A DNA stretch of 20,761 nt from contig CAZLBV010000065.1 of the NCBI GenBank assembly GCA_964557845.1, forward strand, positions 1-20,761, written 5' to 3'. Below are positions 1 to 7,138 of this stretch, piece after piece. The stretch is from CAZLBV01 sp964557845 (GTDB lineage Bacteria > Acidobacteriota > Aminicenantia > Aminicenantales > Aminicenantaceae). Every line of letters begins with the position of its first letter. Positions within the stretch are counted from its first letter, which is position 1. A model generated the notes under the pieces. It did not search any database. It saw only the letters and a program-made list of their open reading frames with translations, and was not told the DNA's origin. Both the position numbers and the translations under genes were made by a program.

Positions 1-788
1 TCGATCTGATGGACCATCCACTGGCCGGGAATCCCTGAAGAGTAAGGCCAGAACAGCCGATATTCAATATATTTCCGTGGGTCCCATGGCTCATAGGGCC
101 GGTTTATCAAATACCGCTTCCAGTCGACACCGCTCTCCTTTAGGTCAGCCACCAACTGAGGACGGCGCCAGCGGCCAGGCTGATTAACATTCCAGGTCAT
201 CTCAACCGCCACAATATCCCCAAATTTTCCGGACCGGATATATTTATTCGCCTGGATATAGTTACCGGCACTGCGGCGCTGGGTGCCGATCTGAACGACC
301 TTTCCTGAATTTGTGACCGTTTTCAAGGCAGCCCGGGCATCCTCCATGGTGTTGGCAAATGGTTTTTCCACATAAACATCACACCCGGCCTCAACCGCCT
401 GGATACAATGGCGGGCATGCTGGAAATCAGCCGTACTGATGATGACAGCATCCACATCTCCCTTTTCATACAGCTCTTCATTGTTGCGCATTCCTATGAC
501 ATTTTTCCCGGTAAGCTGACCTAAAAACTCCACTCCTTCCCGGCGGCGTCGGTCCCAAATATCGGAGACAGCCACGATCTCAAAGTTCATTTTAGGGGCA
601 TGGAACTGAAAAGCCGGGAGCAAAGAATACCGGGCCCGGTCTGAAAAACCGACCACACCCACTCTTGTTTTATCGTTCGCGCTTGGCATCCTCCCTCCTC
701 CCTTAACCGGTTTAGTCAGAATGACTCCTGCTGCTCCGGCTGATATGGTCTTAATAAAATCCCTTCGTGAATATTTTTCATTATCCAT
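1..788 (-). CDS. Gfo/Idh/MocA family oxidoreductase, Tat-exported (3' end cut by window edge)
   Basis: I translated this from the reverse strand; 262 codons are visible and the C-terminus lies outside the window. The N-terminus has a twin-arginine signal (SRRDFIK, residues 7-13) and a hydrophobic stretch. A Rossmann nucleotide-binding segment (TRVGVVGFSDRAR, from about 41) and the family's EKPFAN motif (141-146, catalytic Lys142) follow. The segment MTWN...GVDWKRYL...PYEPWDP is typical of exported members. These enzymes oxidise or reduce sugars with a bound NAD(P), and Tat export allows folding with the cofactor before transport. The start ATG lies 11 nt after an AGGAGG and 15 nt downstream of the DUF1080 gene stop, so the two form an operon. 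Oxidation of glycosides at C3 is inferred from the DUF1080 partner. The exact sugar is unknown. Confidence 0.9.
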   Translation of the reverse strand, partial: MDNEKYSRRDFIKTISAGAAGVILTKPVKGGGRMPSANDKTRVGVVGFSDRARYSLLPAFQFHAPKMNFEIVAVSDIWDRRRREGVEFLGQLTGKNVIGMRNNEELYEKGDVDAVIISTADFQHARHCIQAVEAGCDVYVEKPFANTMEDARAALKTVTNSGKVVQIGTQRRSAGNYIQANKYIRSGKFGDIVAVEMTWNVNQPGRWRRPQLVADLKESGVDWKRYLINRPYEPWDPRKYIEYRLFWPYSSGIPGQWMVHQI

Positions 789-803
789 CTTACCTAATTC
801 CTC

Positions 804-1634
804 CTATTTACCCGGAACCTCCGGCTTAAACACTCTTATTTTAATGCTTCGGAACCAGGAAGCATCGGTATGATCCTGAAGCACGATGTGGCCCTTTCTT
901 TTATCTGCAAAACCGGAAATGTCCCGGTATTTACTGGCTTGCAGCAGGTCATTCATACGCTCTGTTCCCAGATCAAACTCTAAAACCTTGATGCCGTTTA
1001 ACCAGTGCTCCCCATGATCGCCCTTAAAAACGATCCGTCCTGAATTATACTCTCCCACCGGTTTTAAAACTTTACCTTCCGGAGCTATGAGGTCATAGAG
1101 TGCTGCCGCCGTCCGGTTATCACCATTTATGGCATCAGGATGATTTTCATCATCCAGGATCTGATATTCAAATCCCAGAGCTGCATGTTCCGGAGGATAA
1201 GAGATTGACATCTCTTCGGAGACATTATATTTGACCCCGCTGTTTCCCGCCGGACTGATCTTCCACTCAAAATAAAGCTCAAAATCTTCAAAAGATCGGA
1301 CCGTCATAAGATCTCCGCCTACTAAGGGCTGGCCATCTTCCTGAAGAGGGACTTCCCCGCTGGGAACTTTTTTGATAGCGCCGTCTTCGATCATCCAGTG
1401 ACCCTCGGGCACACCCTCCCGTCCCAATCCCCGCCATCCTTCGAAGCTGTTTCCATCGAAAAGCAAGATCCAGTCTTGCTCCTGTTCCTCAGGTGTTAGG
1501 GCATTTAAATGAGTTTTTTCACTTTCCTGTTTTCCTTTTCCTTTATCATTATCCACGCATCCGGGAAACATAAATAAAGGGATTGAAAGGATTAAAAGAA
1601 ATGTCCCTAATTTTAACCGATAATAGAATTTCAT
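804..1634 (-). CDS. DUF1080 lipoprotein (3-keto-disaccharide hydrolase-like)
   Basis: A 276-residue protein with a lipoprotein signal: a basic start (MKFYYRLK), a hydrophobic core, and lipobox-like FPGC. It probably sits on a periplasmic membrane face. The rest is one DUF1080 (concanavalin-like) domain. It opens with DWILLFDGNSFEGWRG and contains WKISPAGNSGVKYNV and the closing HIVLQDH...WFRSIKIR, all family hallmarks. DUF1080 members hydrolyse or eliminate 3-keto-glycosides formed by Gfo/Idh oxidoreductases, and one such gene follows directly. I chose the ATG at 1634 because GAAGGAG stands about 5 nt before it. The longer frame back to 1721 would place a non-signal stretch before the signal peptide. 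The adjacent ATG at 1637 is possible. The hydrolase role is inferred from family and context. Confidence 0.88.
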   Translation of the reverse strand: MKFYYRLKLGTFLLILSIPLFMFPGCVDNDKGKGKQESEKTHLNALTPEEQEQDWILLFDGNSFEGWRGLGREGVPEGHWMIEDGAIKKVPSGEVPLQEDGQPLVGGDLMTVRSFEDFELYFEWKISPAGNSGVKYNVSEEMSISYPPEHAALGFEYQILDDENHPDAINGDNRTAAALYDLIAPEGKVLKPVGEYNSGRIVFKGDHGEHWLNGIKVLEFDLGTERMNDLLQASKYRDISGFADKRKGHIVLQDHTDASWFRSIKIRVFKPEVPGK

Positions 1635-1654
1635 CATCGCTCCTTCGTCTATAT

Positions 1655-1682
1655 TTGCAACCTTAGCATGATTTTGTATAAT
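1655..1682 (+). promoter_or_regulatory. Sigma70-like promoter for the TIM-barrel isomerase
   Basis: TTGCAA at 1655-1660 and a perfect TATAAT at 1677-1682 are 16 nt apart. Transcription should begin near 1689, giving a leader of about 19 nt that holds the GAGAGGA ribosome site. It lies in the 73-bp gap between divergent genes, so the leftward DUF1080 promoter must overlap it. I saw no equally good leftward match. Confidence 0.6.
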
Positions 1683-1707
1683 TTCCAAGAAAAGAGAGGA
1701 TAAAACC

Positions 1708-2556
1708 ATGAGTAAAACCAACAGAAGGGATTTTCTAAAATATGCTACCGTTGGATTTGCGGTTCCCCCCTTTATTCATCTAAAAAACTTTAGATTAAAT
1801 CAAGGAGAAGCTGCCCTCCAAAAAAAAACCATAACACTGGGCCTGGCGTCCTATACTTTCCGTGAATTCAGTCTGGAGGATACTATCAGGATGACAAAAC
1901 GGCTGGGATTAAAAAGGATCGTGCTGAAAAGTTTTCACATGCCGCTGGAAAGCACACCTGATGAGATCAAAGCAGCCGCGGCCAAAGTCAGAGAGGCCGG
2001 TCTCGACCTTTACGGCGGCGGAGTGGTCTATATGAACACGCCGGATGAGGTCAGCTGGGCCTTTGACTATGCTAAAACAGCGGGAATGACTATGATCATT
2101 GGGGTACCCAAACCCGAGCTTTTAAAGCTGGTTGAACAAAAAGTGCGAGCCTATGGAATCAAAGTCGCTATCCACAATCACGGCCCCGAAGACAAACTTT
2201 TTCCCACACCGGGCCATGCTTATGATCTGATCCAAAATCTAAATAAGGGCATAGGTTTATGCCTGGACATCGGACATGCCCAAAGGTCTGCGGTCGATCC
2301 TGCTTGGGCGGCTGTAAAATATGCAGACCGACTGCTTGATATCCATATCAAAGATGTCACAGCCGCCACTAAGGCCGGAACTACCATTGAGATCGGCCGC
2401 GGGATAATCAATATCCCTGAATTCCTAAAGGCATTGATCAAAATCGGTTACCAAGGTACTACTGCCCTCGAATTCGAAAAAGACGGCCAAGATCCCCTGC
2501 CAGGGGCCGCGGAATCAATTGGATATCTCCGGGGAACACTAGATGCTCTCCCATGA
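1708..2556 (+). CDS. Sugar phosphate isomerase/epimerase family TIM-barrel protein, Tat-exported
   Basis: A 282-residue protein beginning with a twin-arginine signal (NRRDFLK, residues 5-11, then a hydrophobic run). The mature part is a xylose-isomerase-like TIM barrel (AP endonuclease 2 superfamily). It starts at LGLASYTFREFSLEDTI (44-60) and carries the usual metal and active-site segments: IHNHGPE (155-161), CLDIGH (185-190, Asp187/His190), DIHIKD (211-216, His213) and LEFE (254-257, Glu255). A GAGAGGA ribosome site precedes the ATG. Exported members commonly accompany Gfo/Idh and DUF1080 proteins in keto-sugar breakdown, as isomerases, epimerases or lyases. The divergent neighbours here are exactly those two families. 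The precise reaction cannot be read from sequence. Confidence 0.88.
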   Translation: MSKTNRRDFLKYATVGFAVPPFIHLKNFRLNQGEAALQKKTITLGLASYTFREFSLEDTIRMTKRLGLKRIVLKSFHMPLESTPDEIKAAAAKVREAGLDLYGGGVVYMNTPDEVSWAFDYAKTAGMTMIIGVPKPELLKLVEQKVRAYGIKVAIHNHGPEDKLFPTPGHAYDLIQNLNKGIGLCLDIGHAQRSAVDPAWAAVKYADRLLDIHIKDVTAATKAGTTIEIGRGIINIPEFLKALIKIGYQGTTALEFEKDGQDPLPGAAESIGYLRGTLDALP

Positions 2557-2795
2557 AGTCCATCAAAACTTGTCTAGAACTCATCTTTAATTATGGAATG
2601 GAGCTGCTGACTCACATCGAAATTCGTTTAAATGGCGGTTTCTATTTGTCCGAAGTCCATGGTGGCGGGTGGGAGGATCTTTGGCAAGGACAGATAGAAA
2701 ACGCTCCAAAAACGCCAATATTTTTCTTTACGCAATGGAAGATATTTTCACCTTTCTTGCACAAAAAAAATAAATCGGTAGAATACATAGAATGA
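2553..2795 (+). CDS. Small hypothetical ORF, doubtful (80 aa)
   Basis: An 80-codon frame overlapping the isomerase gene by ATGA and the following kinase gene by another ATGA. That spacing is typical of translationally coupled genes and is the main argument that it is real. The product (LIFNYGMELLTHIEIRL..., ending with lysines and KKNKSVEYIE) matches no family I know and has no clear signal or membrane segment. No Shine-Dalgarno sequence precedes it. Its last 40 bases hold an A-rich stretch that reads as a promoter for the next gene, which argues for a noncoding spacer. I consider it about as likely to be noncoding as coding. Confidence 0.3.
   Translation: MKSIKTCLELIFNYGMELLTHIEIRLNGGFYLSEVHGGGWEDLWQGQIENAPKTPIFFFTQWKIFSPFLHKKNKSVEYIE
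2757..2784 (+). promoter_or_regulatory. Possible internal promoter giving a leaderless kinase/TRAP transcript
   Basis: TTGCAC (2757-2762) and TAGAAT (2779-2784) are separated by 16 nt that include an eight-A run. The ATG of the kinase gene starts only 8 nt past the -10 hexamer, so a transcript starting at the usual distance would be leaderless or nearly so. The kinase ATG also lacks a good Shine-Dalgarno sequence. Confidence 0.4.
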
Positions 2796-3787
2796 CAATC
2801 GCATGCCACGCCTATGCCCGCGCAGGACTGTTAGGCAATCCTTCAGATGGTTATTTCGGCAAGATCATCGCCATTTCCGTTAAAAACTTTTCCGCCCGAG
2901 TCAGTTTGGATGAATCTTCAGATCTCTGGATCAAACCTTCTGAACAAGACTCGAGCACTTACCCCAATATACAGGCTCTTGCAGAGAATATTGATCAATA
3001 CGGATATTACGGCGGTATCCGTTTGATAAAAGCAGGCATAAAAAAATTCTGGGAATACTGCAAAACCCATAAACTTCCCCTGAAGAACCAGAATTTCACC
3101 CTCAGATATTCCTCTGATATCCCTCGTCAGTTGGGCCTCGGCGGATCCAGTGCCATAATAACAGCAGTCATAAAAGCCCTGATGCAGTTTTATTCCATAG
3201 ACATTCCTCAGGAAACACTTCCTTCCCTGATCCTAAATGCTGAGCTGGAGGAATTAGGCATCAATGCCGGTTTCATGGACCGGGTTATCCAAGTGTATGA
3301 AGGCTGTGTGTATATGGACCTCGATCAAAGGTTGATCGACCGAAATGGCCACGGCTTTTATGAAAATCTGGACCCTAAAATTCTGCCTCCTCTTTATCTG
3401 GCCTATAAGCCTTCACTGGGAAAGGTATCCGGAAAAGTCTTAAACGATATCCGATTGGGATGGGACAGGAAAGATCCCTTTGTGATCAAAACTCTGACCC
3501 GTATTGCCGAGATCGCTGCCGAAGGGAAAAAAGCCCTTACAGACAAAAATTATGCCTTATTTTTCCCCCTGATGAATGAAAATTTTGACCTGCGCAGCCG
3601 GATAATGAAAATAAGCGCAGGCAACATGGAAATGATAAAGACCGCCAGAAACTGTGGGGTCTCGGCTAAATTTGCCGGATCTGGCGGTGCTTTAATTGGA
3701 ATGTACGACCATGAAGACACCTTTGAGCGGCTTAAAAGAGAATTAGACAAGATCGGCGCCGTCACGATCAAACCTATGATTGACTGA
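2792..3787 (+). CDS. GHMP-family kinase resembling glucuronokinase
   Basis: A cytoplasmic 331-residue sugar kinase. GHMP motif 1 is at AYARAGLLGNPSDGYFGK (7-24), the ATP-binding motif 2 at LGLGGSSAI (114-122), the catalytic-Asp segment at GINAGFMDRV (156-165, Asp163), and motif 3 at KFAGSGGALIG (293-303). The blocks GNPSDGYFGK, YGGIRLI, NFTLRY..DIPRQ, ILNAELEELGINAG and MNENFDLR resemble plant glucuronokinase (glucuronate to glucuronate-1-phosphate, EC 2.7.1.43) more than galacto-, homoserine or mevalonate kinases, as I recall those sequences. The TRAP genes follow 14 nt later, so the substrate is plausibly an imported acidic sugar. The GHMP fold and catalytic residues are clear. Glucuronate as substrate is inference. 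Confidence 0.85.
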   Translation: MTIACHAYARAGLLGNPSDGYFGKIIAISVKNFSARVSLDESSDLWIKPSEQDSSTYPNIQALAENIDQYGYYGGIRLIKAGIKKFWEYCKTHKLPLKNQNFTLRYSSDIPRQLGLGGSSAIITAVIKALMQFYSIDIPQETLPSLILNAELEELGINAGFMDRVIQVYEGCVYMDLDQRLIDRNGHGFYENLDPKILPPLYLAYKPSLGKVSGKVLNDIRLGWDRKDPFVIKTLTRIAEIAAEGKKALTDKNYALFFPLMNENFDLRSRIMKISAGNMEMIKTARNCGVSAKFAGSGGALIGMYDHEDTFERLKRELDKIGAVTIKPMID

Positions 3788-3801
3788 GAATCAAAACTAA
3801 A

Positions 3802-4803
3802 ATGACTGATCTGGGTAAATACGCATCAAAATTTGTTTTAATCTTAGTTACATCCATTTTCATCATGACAGCACTTCAGTGCCGACCCGATGGTCAAACA
3901 AAGGTCATTAAACTGGCCCACGGATTAGACCCTTCTCATTCGGTCCATAAAGCCATGGAATTTATGGCCGAGTATGTCCATCAAAAATCACAGGGCAAGA
4001 TGAGGATAGATATCTATCCCAGTGAACAATTGGGCTCGGAAAGAGAATGTTTGGAGCTCCTGCAGATCGGAAGTTTAGGGATGACCAAGGTCTCTTGCAG
4101 CGTTTTGGAAGGGTTTGTGCCTTCCATGAGCGTCTTGAGTCTTCCCTTTATCTTTAGAGATAATTCCCATAAATTTAAGGTGTTAGAGGGGGAGATCGGA
4201 AGGGAACTTCTTTTGGACGGAGAAGAATTTTGGCTGAGGGGATTGTGCTTTTTCGATGCCGGCAGCCGCAGTTTTTACACCAAAGACAAACCAATTTTTC
4301 AACCCTCTGATCTGGAGGGGTTGAAGATCCGAACCCAGGAAAGCCCCACGTCTATGAAAATGGTCGAAGCTCTGGGAGGATCCCCCACCCCAATTTCCTG
4401 GGGAGAGCTTTATTCCGCCCTCCAGCAGGGGGTCGTGGACGGCGCAGAAAATAATCCCCCCAGTTTTTATCTATCACGCCACTATGAAGTGTGTAAATAT
4501 TATTCTCTGGATGAACATACCTCTGTTCCCGATATTCTGCTGATCAGCACCAAAACCTGGAAAGACCTTACTCCTGAGCATCAAGTGATCTTACAAGAGG
4601 CGGCAAACCAAGCATTACAGATGCAGAAGGTTTTGTGGAAAGAATCATCTAACCATGCTTTGGAACAGGTTAAGAAAGCAGGAATAGAGATACTCTATCC
4701 GGATAAAAAGCTCTTTTCTGAGAAGATAGAACCTTTGTATGAGGAATATAATAAGGATCCCCAGCTTTTTGACATAATTCTAAGGATCCAAACCATAAAA
4801 TAA
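3802..4803 (+). CDS. dctP: TRAP transporter substrate-binding protein, DctP family
   Basis: A 333-residue extracytoplasmic solute receptor. A signal segment (FVLILVTSIFIMTALQC, 11-27) ends at a cysteine. The -1 residue is Gln, so the lipobox is not standard, and cleavage by either signal peptidase is possible. DctP family blocks are present: IKLAHGLDPSHSVHKAM (36-52), PSEQLGSERECLELLQIG (73-90), and LKIRTQESP with Arg177, the arginine that usually pairs with the substrate carboxylate. GGSPTPISWGELYSALQQGVVDGAENN follows. It captures an organic or sugar acid in the periplasm and hands it to DctQM. The stop overlaps the dctQ start by one base (TAATG). The neighbouring glucuronokinase-like gene suggests uronate rather than C4-dicarboxylate transport. 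Confidence 0.93.
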   Translation: MTDLGKYASKFVLILVTSIFIMTALQCRPDGQTKVIKLAHGLDPSHSVHKAMEFMAEYVHQKSQGKMRIDIYPSEQLGSERECLELLQIGSLGMTKVSCSVLEGFVPSMSVLSLPFIFRDNSHKFKVLEGEIGRELLLDGEEFWLRGLCFFDAGSRSFYTKDKPIFQPSDLEGLKIRTQESPTSMKMVEALGGSPTPISWGELYSALQQGVVDGAENNPPSFYLSRHYEVCKYYSLDEHTSVPDILLISTKTWKDLTPEHQVILQEAANQALQMQKVLWKESSNHALEQVKKAGIEILYPDKKLFSEKIEPLYEEYNKDPQLFDIILRIQTIK

Positions 4804-5321
4804 TGTGGAAAAAGGCCAGGAAAAGGATCGATTTTCTGCTGGAAGGGATTCTGGTTATTCTGATGGCAGCCAATGTGGTCAACGTCCTCTGGCAGGTTTT
4901 TTCCCGCTTCGTCCTGAAAAACCCCAGTTCCTTCACAGAAGAACTGGCCCGGTATCTTCTTATATGGGTGGGGCTTCTGGGCGCTGCTTATGCCAGCGGT
5001 AAAAAAACCCATCTTGCCATTGATATTGTTCTGGAACATCTCCAAGATAGGGCAAAAAAAATCATTGAATCGGTCATTCAGATATCCATTTTTCTGTTTG
5101 CCCTTCTGGTCATGGTTATCGGCGGCATCCGTTTAGTCACCATCACACTGACTCTCAACCAGATCTCGGCAGCTTTAAGGATCAAGCTGGGTTATGTGTA
5201 TTTGGTCATTCCTTTAAGCGGTTTATTGATTATGTTTTATGCGGCCTCGTTTTTCTTAAACAGGTTGGGAGGTAAGGAAAGAAAAACTGTAGAAAAACCT
5301 TATCTACGGGAAGGCATTTGA
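4803..5321 (+). CDS. dctQ: TRAP transporter small membrane subunit, DctQ family
   Basis: A 172-residue protein of the small TRAP permease size with four hydrophobic helices (about 12-34, 49-65, 90-112 and 131-155). The family signature VFSRFVLKNPSSFTEELARYLLIWVGLLGAAYA is present (32-64), including the FTEE..R..L.W pattern that marks DctQ. It pairs with DctM in the inner membrane to form the sodium-driven transporter fed by DctP. Its start overlaps the dctP stop by one base, and dctM begins 18 nt after its stop, so all three are one transcription and translation unit. Confidence 0.92.
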   Translation: MWKKARKRIDFLLEGILVILMAANVVNVLWQVFSRFVLKNPSSFTEELARYLLIWVGLLGAAYASGKKTHLAIDIVLEHLQDRAKKIIESVIQISIFLFALLVMVIGGIRLVTITLTLNQISAALRIKLGYVYLVIPLSGLLIMFYAASFFLNRLGGKERKTVEKPYLREGI

Positions 5322-5339
5322 TTTGATTATATAAGCAAC

Positions 5340-6638
5340 ATGGAAATACTGCATATTTTGGTATTGGTGATAAGTTTCGCAGCCTTGCTTCTGATGGGAG
5401 TTCCTATTTCCTTTGGGATCGGTATAGCGACACTCGCCACCATGTTGATGACGATCAAGGCCGGACCAGCCCTTACCACCGTAGCTCAGAGAATGGCAAC
5501 CGGGTTGGACAGCTTCGCACTGCTGGCCATTCCCTTTTTCATCCTATCCGGGCAGCTGATGAACCGAGGGGGGATTGCCCGGCGGCTTATCGATTTTGCC
5601 AAGGTGCTGGTCGGCATGTTCCCGGGCGGATTGGCTTTTGTCAATATCATGGCCAATATGCTCTTTGGTTCGATCTCAGGATCAGCGGTAGCCTCTTCAG
5701 CTGCGATCGGGGGGTTTATGATCCCGACCATGAAAAAAGAAGGCTACGACCTGAATTACAGTGCGGCCGTGAACATCACGGCCTCTACCACTGGTTTGAT
5801 CATACCACCCAGCAACATCCTGATCGTGTATTCTTTGGCCAGCGGAGGGGCATCTATTGGAGCTTTGTTTGTGGCCGGCTATTTCCCAGGGGTTCTGGTT
5901 GGATTGGCATTAATGGTGGTTGCCGGGATCATTGCTGCCCGGAAAAAATATCCCATTGCGGGAAAGGCAACTCTTAAAGAGGGACTACTTCGTTTCCTGG
6001 ATTCTGTGCCCAGCCTTTTTTTGGTTGTACTAGTCATCGGTGGAATCGTCGCCGGATACTTTACAGCCACGGAAGCCTCGGCTATTGCTGTGCTTTACAC
6101 CTTAATCCTTTCAGTTCTGGTTTACCGGGAGGTCAGATGGAAGGATCTGTCCCAGATACTATTAAACACAGCCTCCACCACCTCCATCGTCATGCTGCTT
6201 ATTGCCACCTCAATGGGTATGTCCTGGATCATCTCCTATGAAAACATTCCCCAAACCGTAAGCGCTTCTCTTCTTTCCGTATCCAGTAATCCCATTATTA
6301 TTCTGCTTATAATCAATATGATCCTTCTCATCGTGGGGACATTTTTGGACATGACTCCGGCCGTGCTTATATTTACTCCCATTCTCCTGCCCGTGGTTAC
6401 ACAAATGGGTGTGGACCCCATTCACTTCGGGATCGTCATGGTCTTAAACTTAAGCATTGGTTTATGCACGCCGCCGGTCGGAAGCGTACTATTTGTAGGA
6501 TGCGGAATAGCAGGGACACGTATCGCAGATGTGATCAGACCGCTGCTGCCGTTATTCCTGGCCATGGTGGCCATCCTGCTTTTGATCACATTTATTCCCC
6601 AGATCAGTCTATTTCTGCCGAAGTTGTTTGGATATTAA
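5340..6638 (+). CDS. dctM: TRAP transporter large permease, DctM family
   Basis: A 432-residue polytopic membrane protein of normal DctM length, with about 11-12 hydrophobic segments. Family hallmarks are LLAIPFFILSGQLMNRGGIARRLIDFA (59-85), NMLFGSISGSAVASSAAIGGFMIPTM, the helix-breaking INPPSN-like segment LIIPPSNILIVYSLASGG, and LSIGLCTPPVGSVLF near the C-terminus. It is the ion-coupled channel subunit of the TRAP importer. It is the third gene of dctPQM and lies one base upstream of the next start. The subunit assignment is secure. The transported compound is not determined by this subunit. Confidence 0.94.
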   Translation: MEILHILVLVISFAALLLMGVPISFGIGIATLATMLMTIKAGPALTTVAQRMATGLDSFALLAIPFFILSGQLMNRGGIARRLIDFAKVLVGMFPGGLAFVNIMANMLFGSISGSAVASSAAIGGFMIPTMKKEGYDLNYSAAVNITASTTGLIIPPSNILIVYSLASGGASIGALFVAGYFPGVLVGLALMVVAGIIAARKKYPIAGKATLKEGLLRFLDSVPSLFLVVLVIGGIVAGYFTATEASAIAVLYTLILSVLVYREVRWKDLSQILLNTASTTSIVMLLIATSMGMSWIISYENIPQTVSASLLSVSSNPIIILLIINMILLIVGTFLDMTPAVLIFTPILLPVVTQMGVDPIHFGIVMVLNLSIGLCTPPVGSVLFVGCGIAGTRIADVIRPLLPLFLAMVAILLLITFIPQISLFLPKLFGY

Positions 6639-6639
6639 C

Positions 6640-7029
6640 ATGTATTATTTTCTGGATAAATTCTTTTTCGTTTTTCACAGTTTTATCATCTTATTCAATC
6701 TGTTCGGATGGATCTGGAAAAAGACCCGTAAAGCCAATCTGATACTCATTCTTTTGACGCTGGGATCATGGTTCATCCTGGGAATCTGGTACGGCTTTGG
6801 ATTCTGCCCCAGCACAGAATGGCACTGGCAGGTGAGAATGAAGCTGGGATATTATGATATGTCCTCGTCATATCTCGTTTTCCTTATCAAATCACTAACC
6901 GGATTAGAGGTTGAACGCCACATCGTGGATATATTCGCGGTGGCCTTCTTAGCGTCCGCCTTAGGTGCTTCCATCTATACCAATTGGAAAGACTGGCAAC
7001 ACCGAAAAAAAAGATCAAAGAGGATTTAA
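6640..7029 (+). CDS. Small inner-membrane protein, DUF2784-like
   Basis: A 129-residue protein with three or four predicted membrane helices (FFFVFHSFIILFNLFGWIW, ILILLTLGSWFILGIWYG, and one near the C-terminus) and a basic tail (HRKKRSKR). The segment GFGFCPSTEWHWQVRMKLGYY, with a Cys-Pro-x-Thr just after helix 2, resembles the DUF2784 pattern as I remember it, and function is unknown. I chose the ATG at 6640, one base after the dctM stop. A TTG at 6628 is in frame but overlaps dctM. No Shine-Dalgarno sequence is visible, so translation is probably coupled to dctM. A role linked to the transporter or membrane is guessed from position only. Confidence 0.7.
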   Translation: MYYFLDKFFFVFHSFIILFNLFGWIWKKTRKANLILILLTLGSWFILGIWYGFGFCPSTEWHWQVRMKLGYYDMSSSYLVFLIKSLTGLEVERHIVDIFAVAFLASALGASIYTNWKDWQHRKKRSKRI

Positions 7030-7065
7030 TGACCGTTGTTCCAAAGGCCCCTTCTAAATAGAAAT

Positions 7066-7092
7066 TTGACTCATTTTTATTCCTGTTATAGA
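7066..7092 (+). promoter_or_regulatory. Possible promoter of the Ser/Thr kinase gene
   Basis: TTGACT (7066-7071) and TATAGA (7087-7092) are 15 nt apart, slightly short of ideal. The start would fall near 7099, giving a leader of about 40 nt ending in GGGGAAAATCC before the ATG at 7139. The 109-bp gap and the change of function suggest the kinase is transcribed separately from the TRAP operon. Confidence 0.4.
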
Positions 7093-7138
7093 CTTAACTT
7101 GCTAAATATTGGGTTTAAATGAAAACTGGGGAAAATCC

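Noticed and set aside
1635..1721. Upstream extension of the DUF1080 frame to 1721
   Set aside because: It would put 29 residues before a well-formed lipoprotein signal and cover the divergent promoter; GAAGGAG supports the start at 1634.
4670..5045. Two leftward frames across the dctP/dctQ junction
   Set aside because: They are antisense to well-conserved TRAP genes and show no domain or ribosome site.
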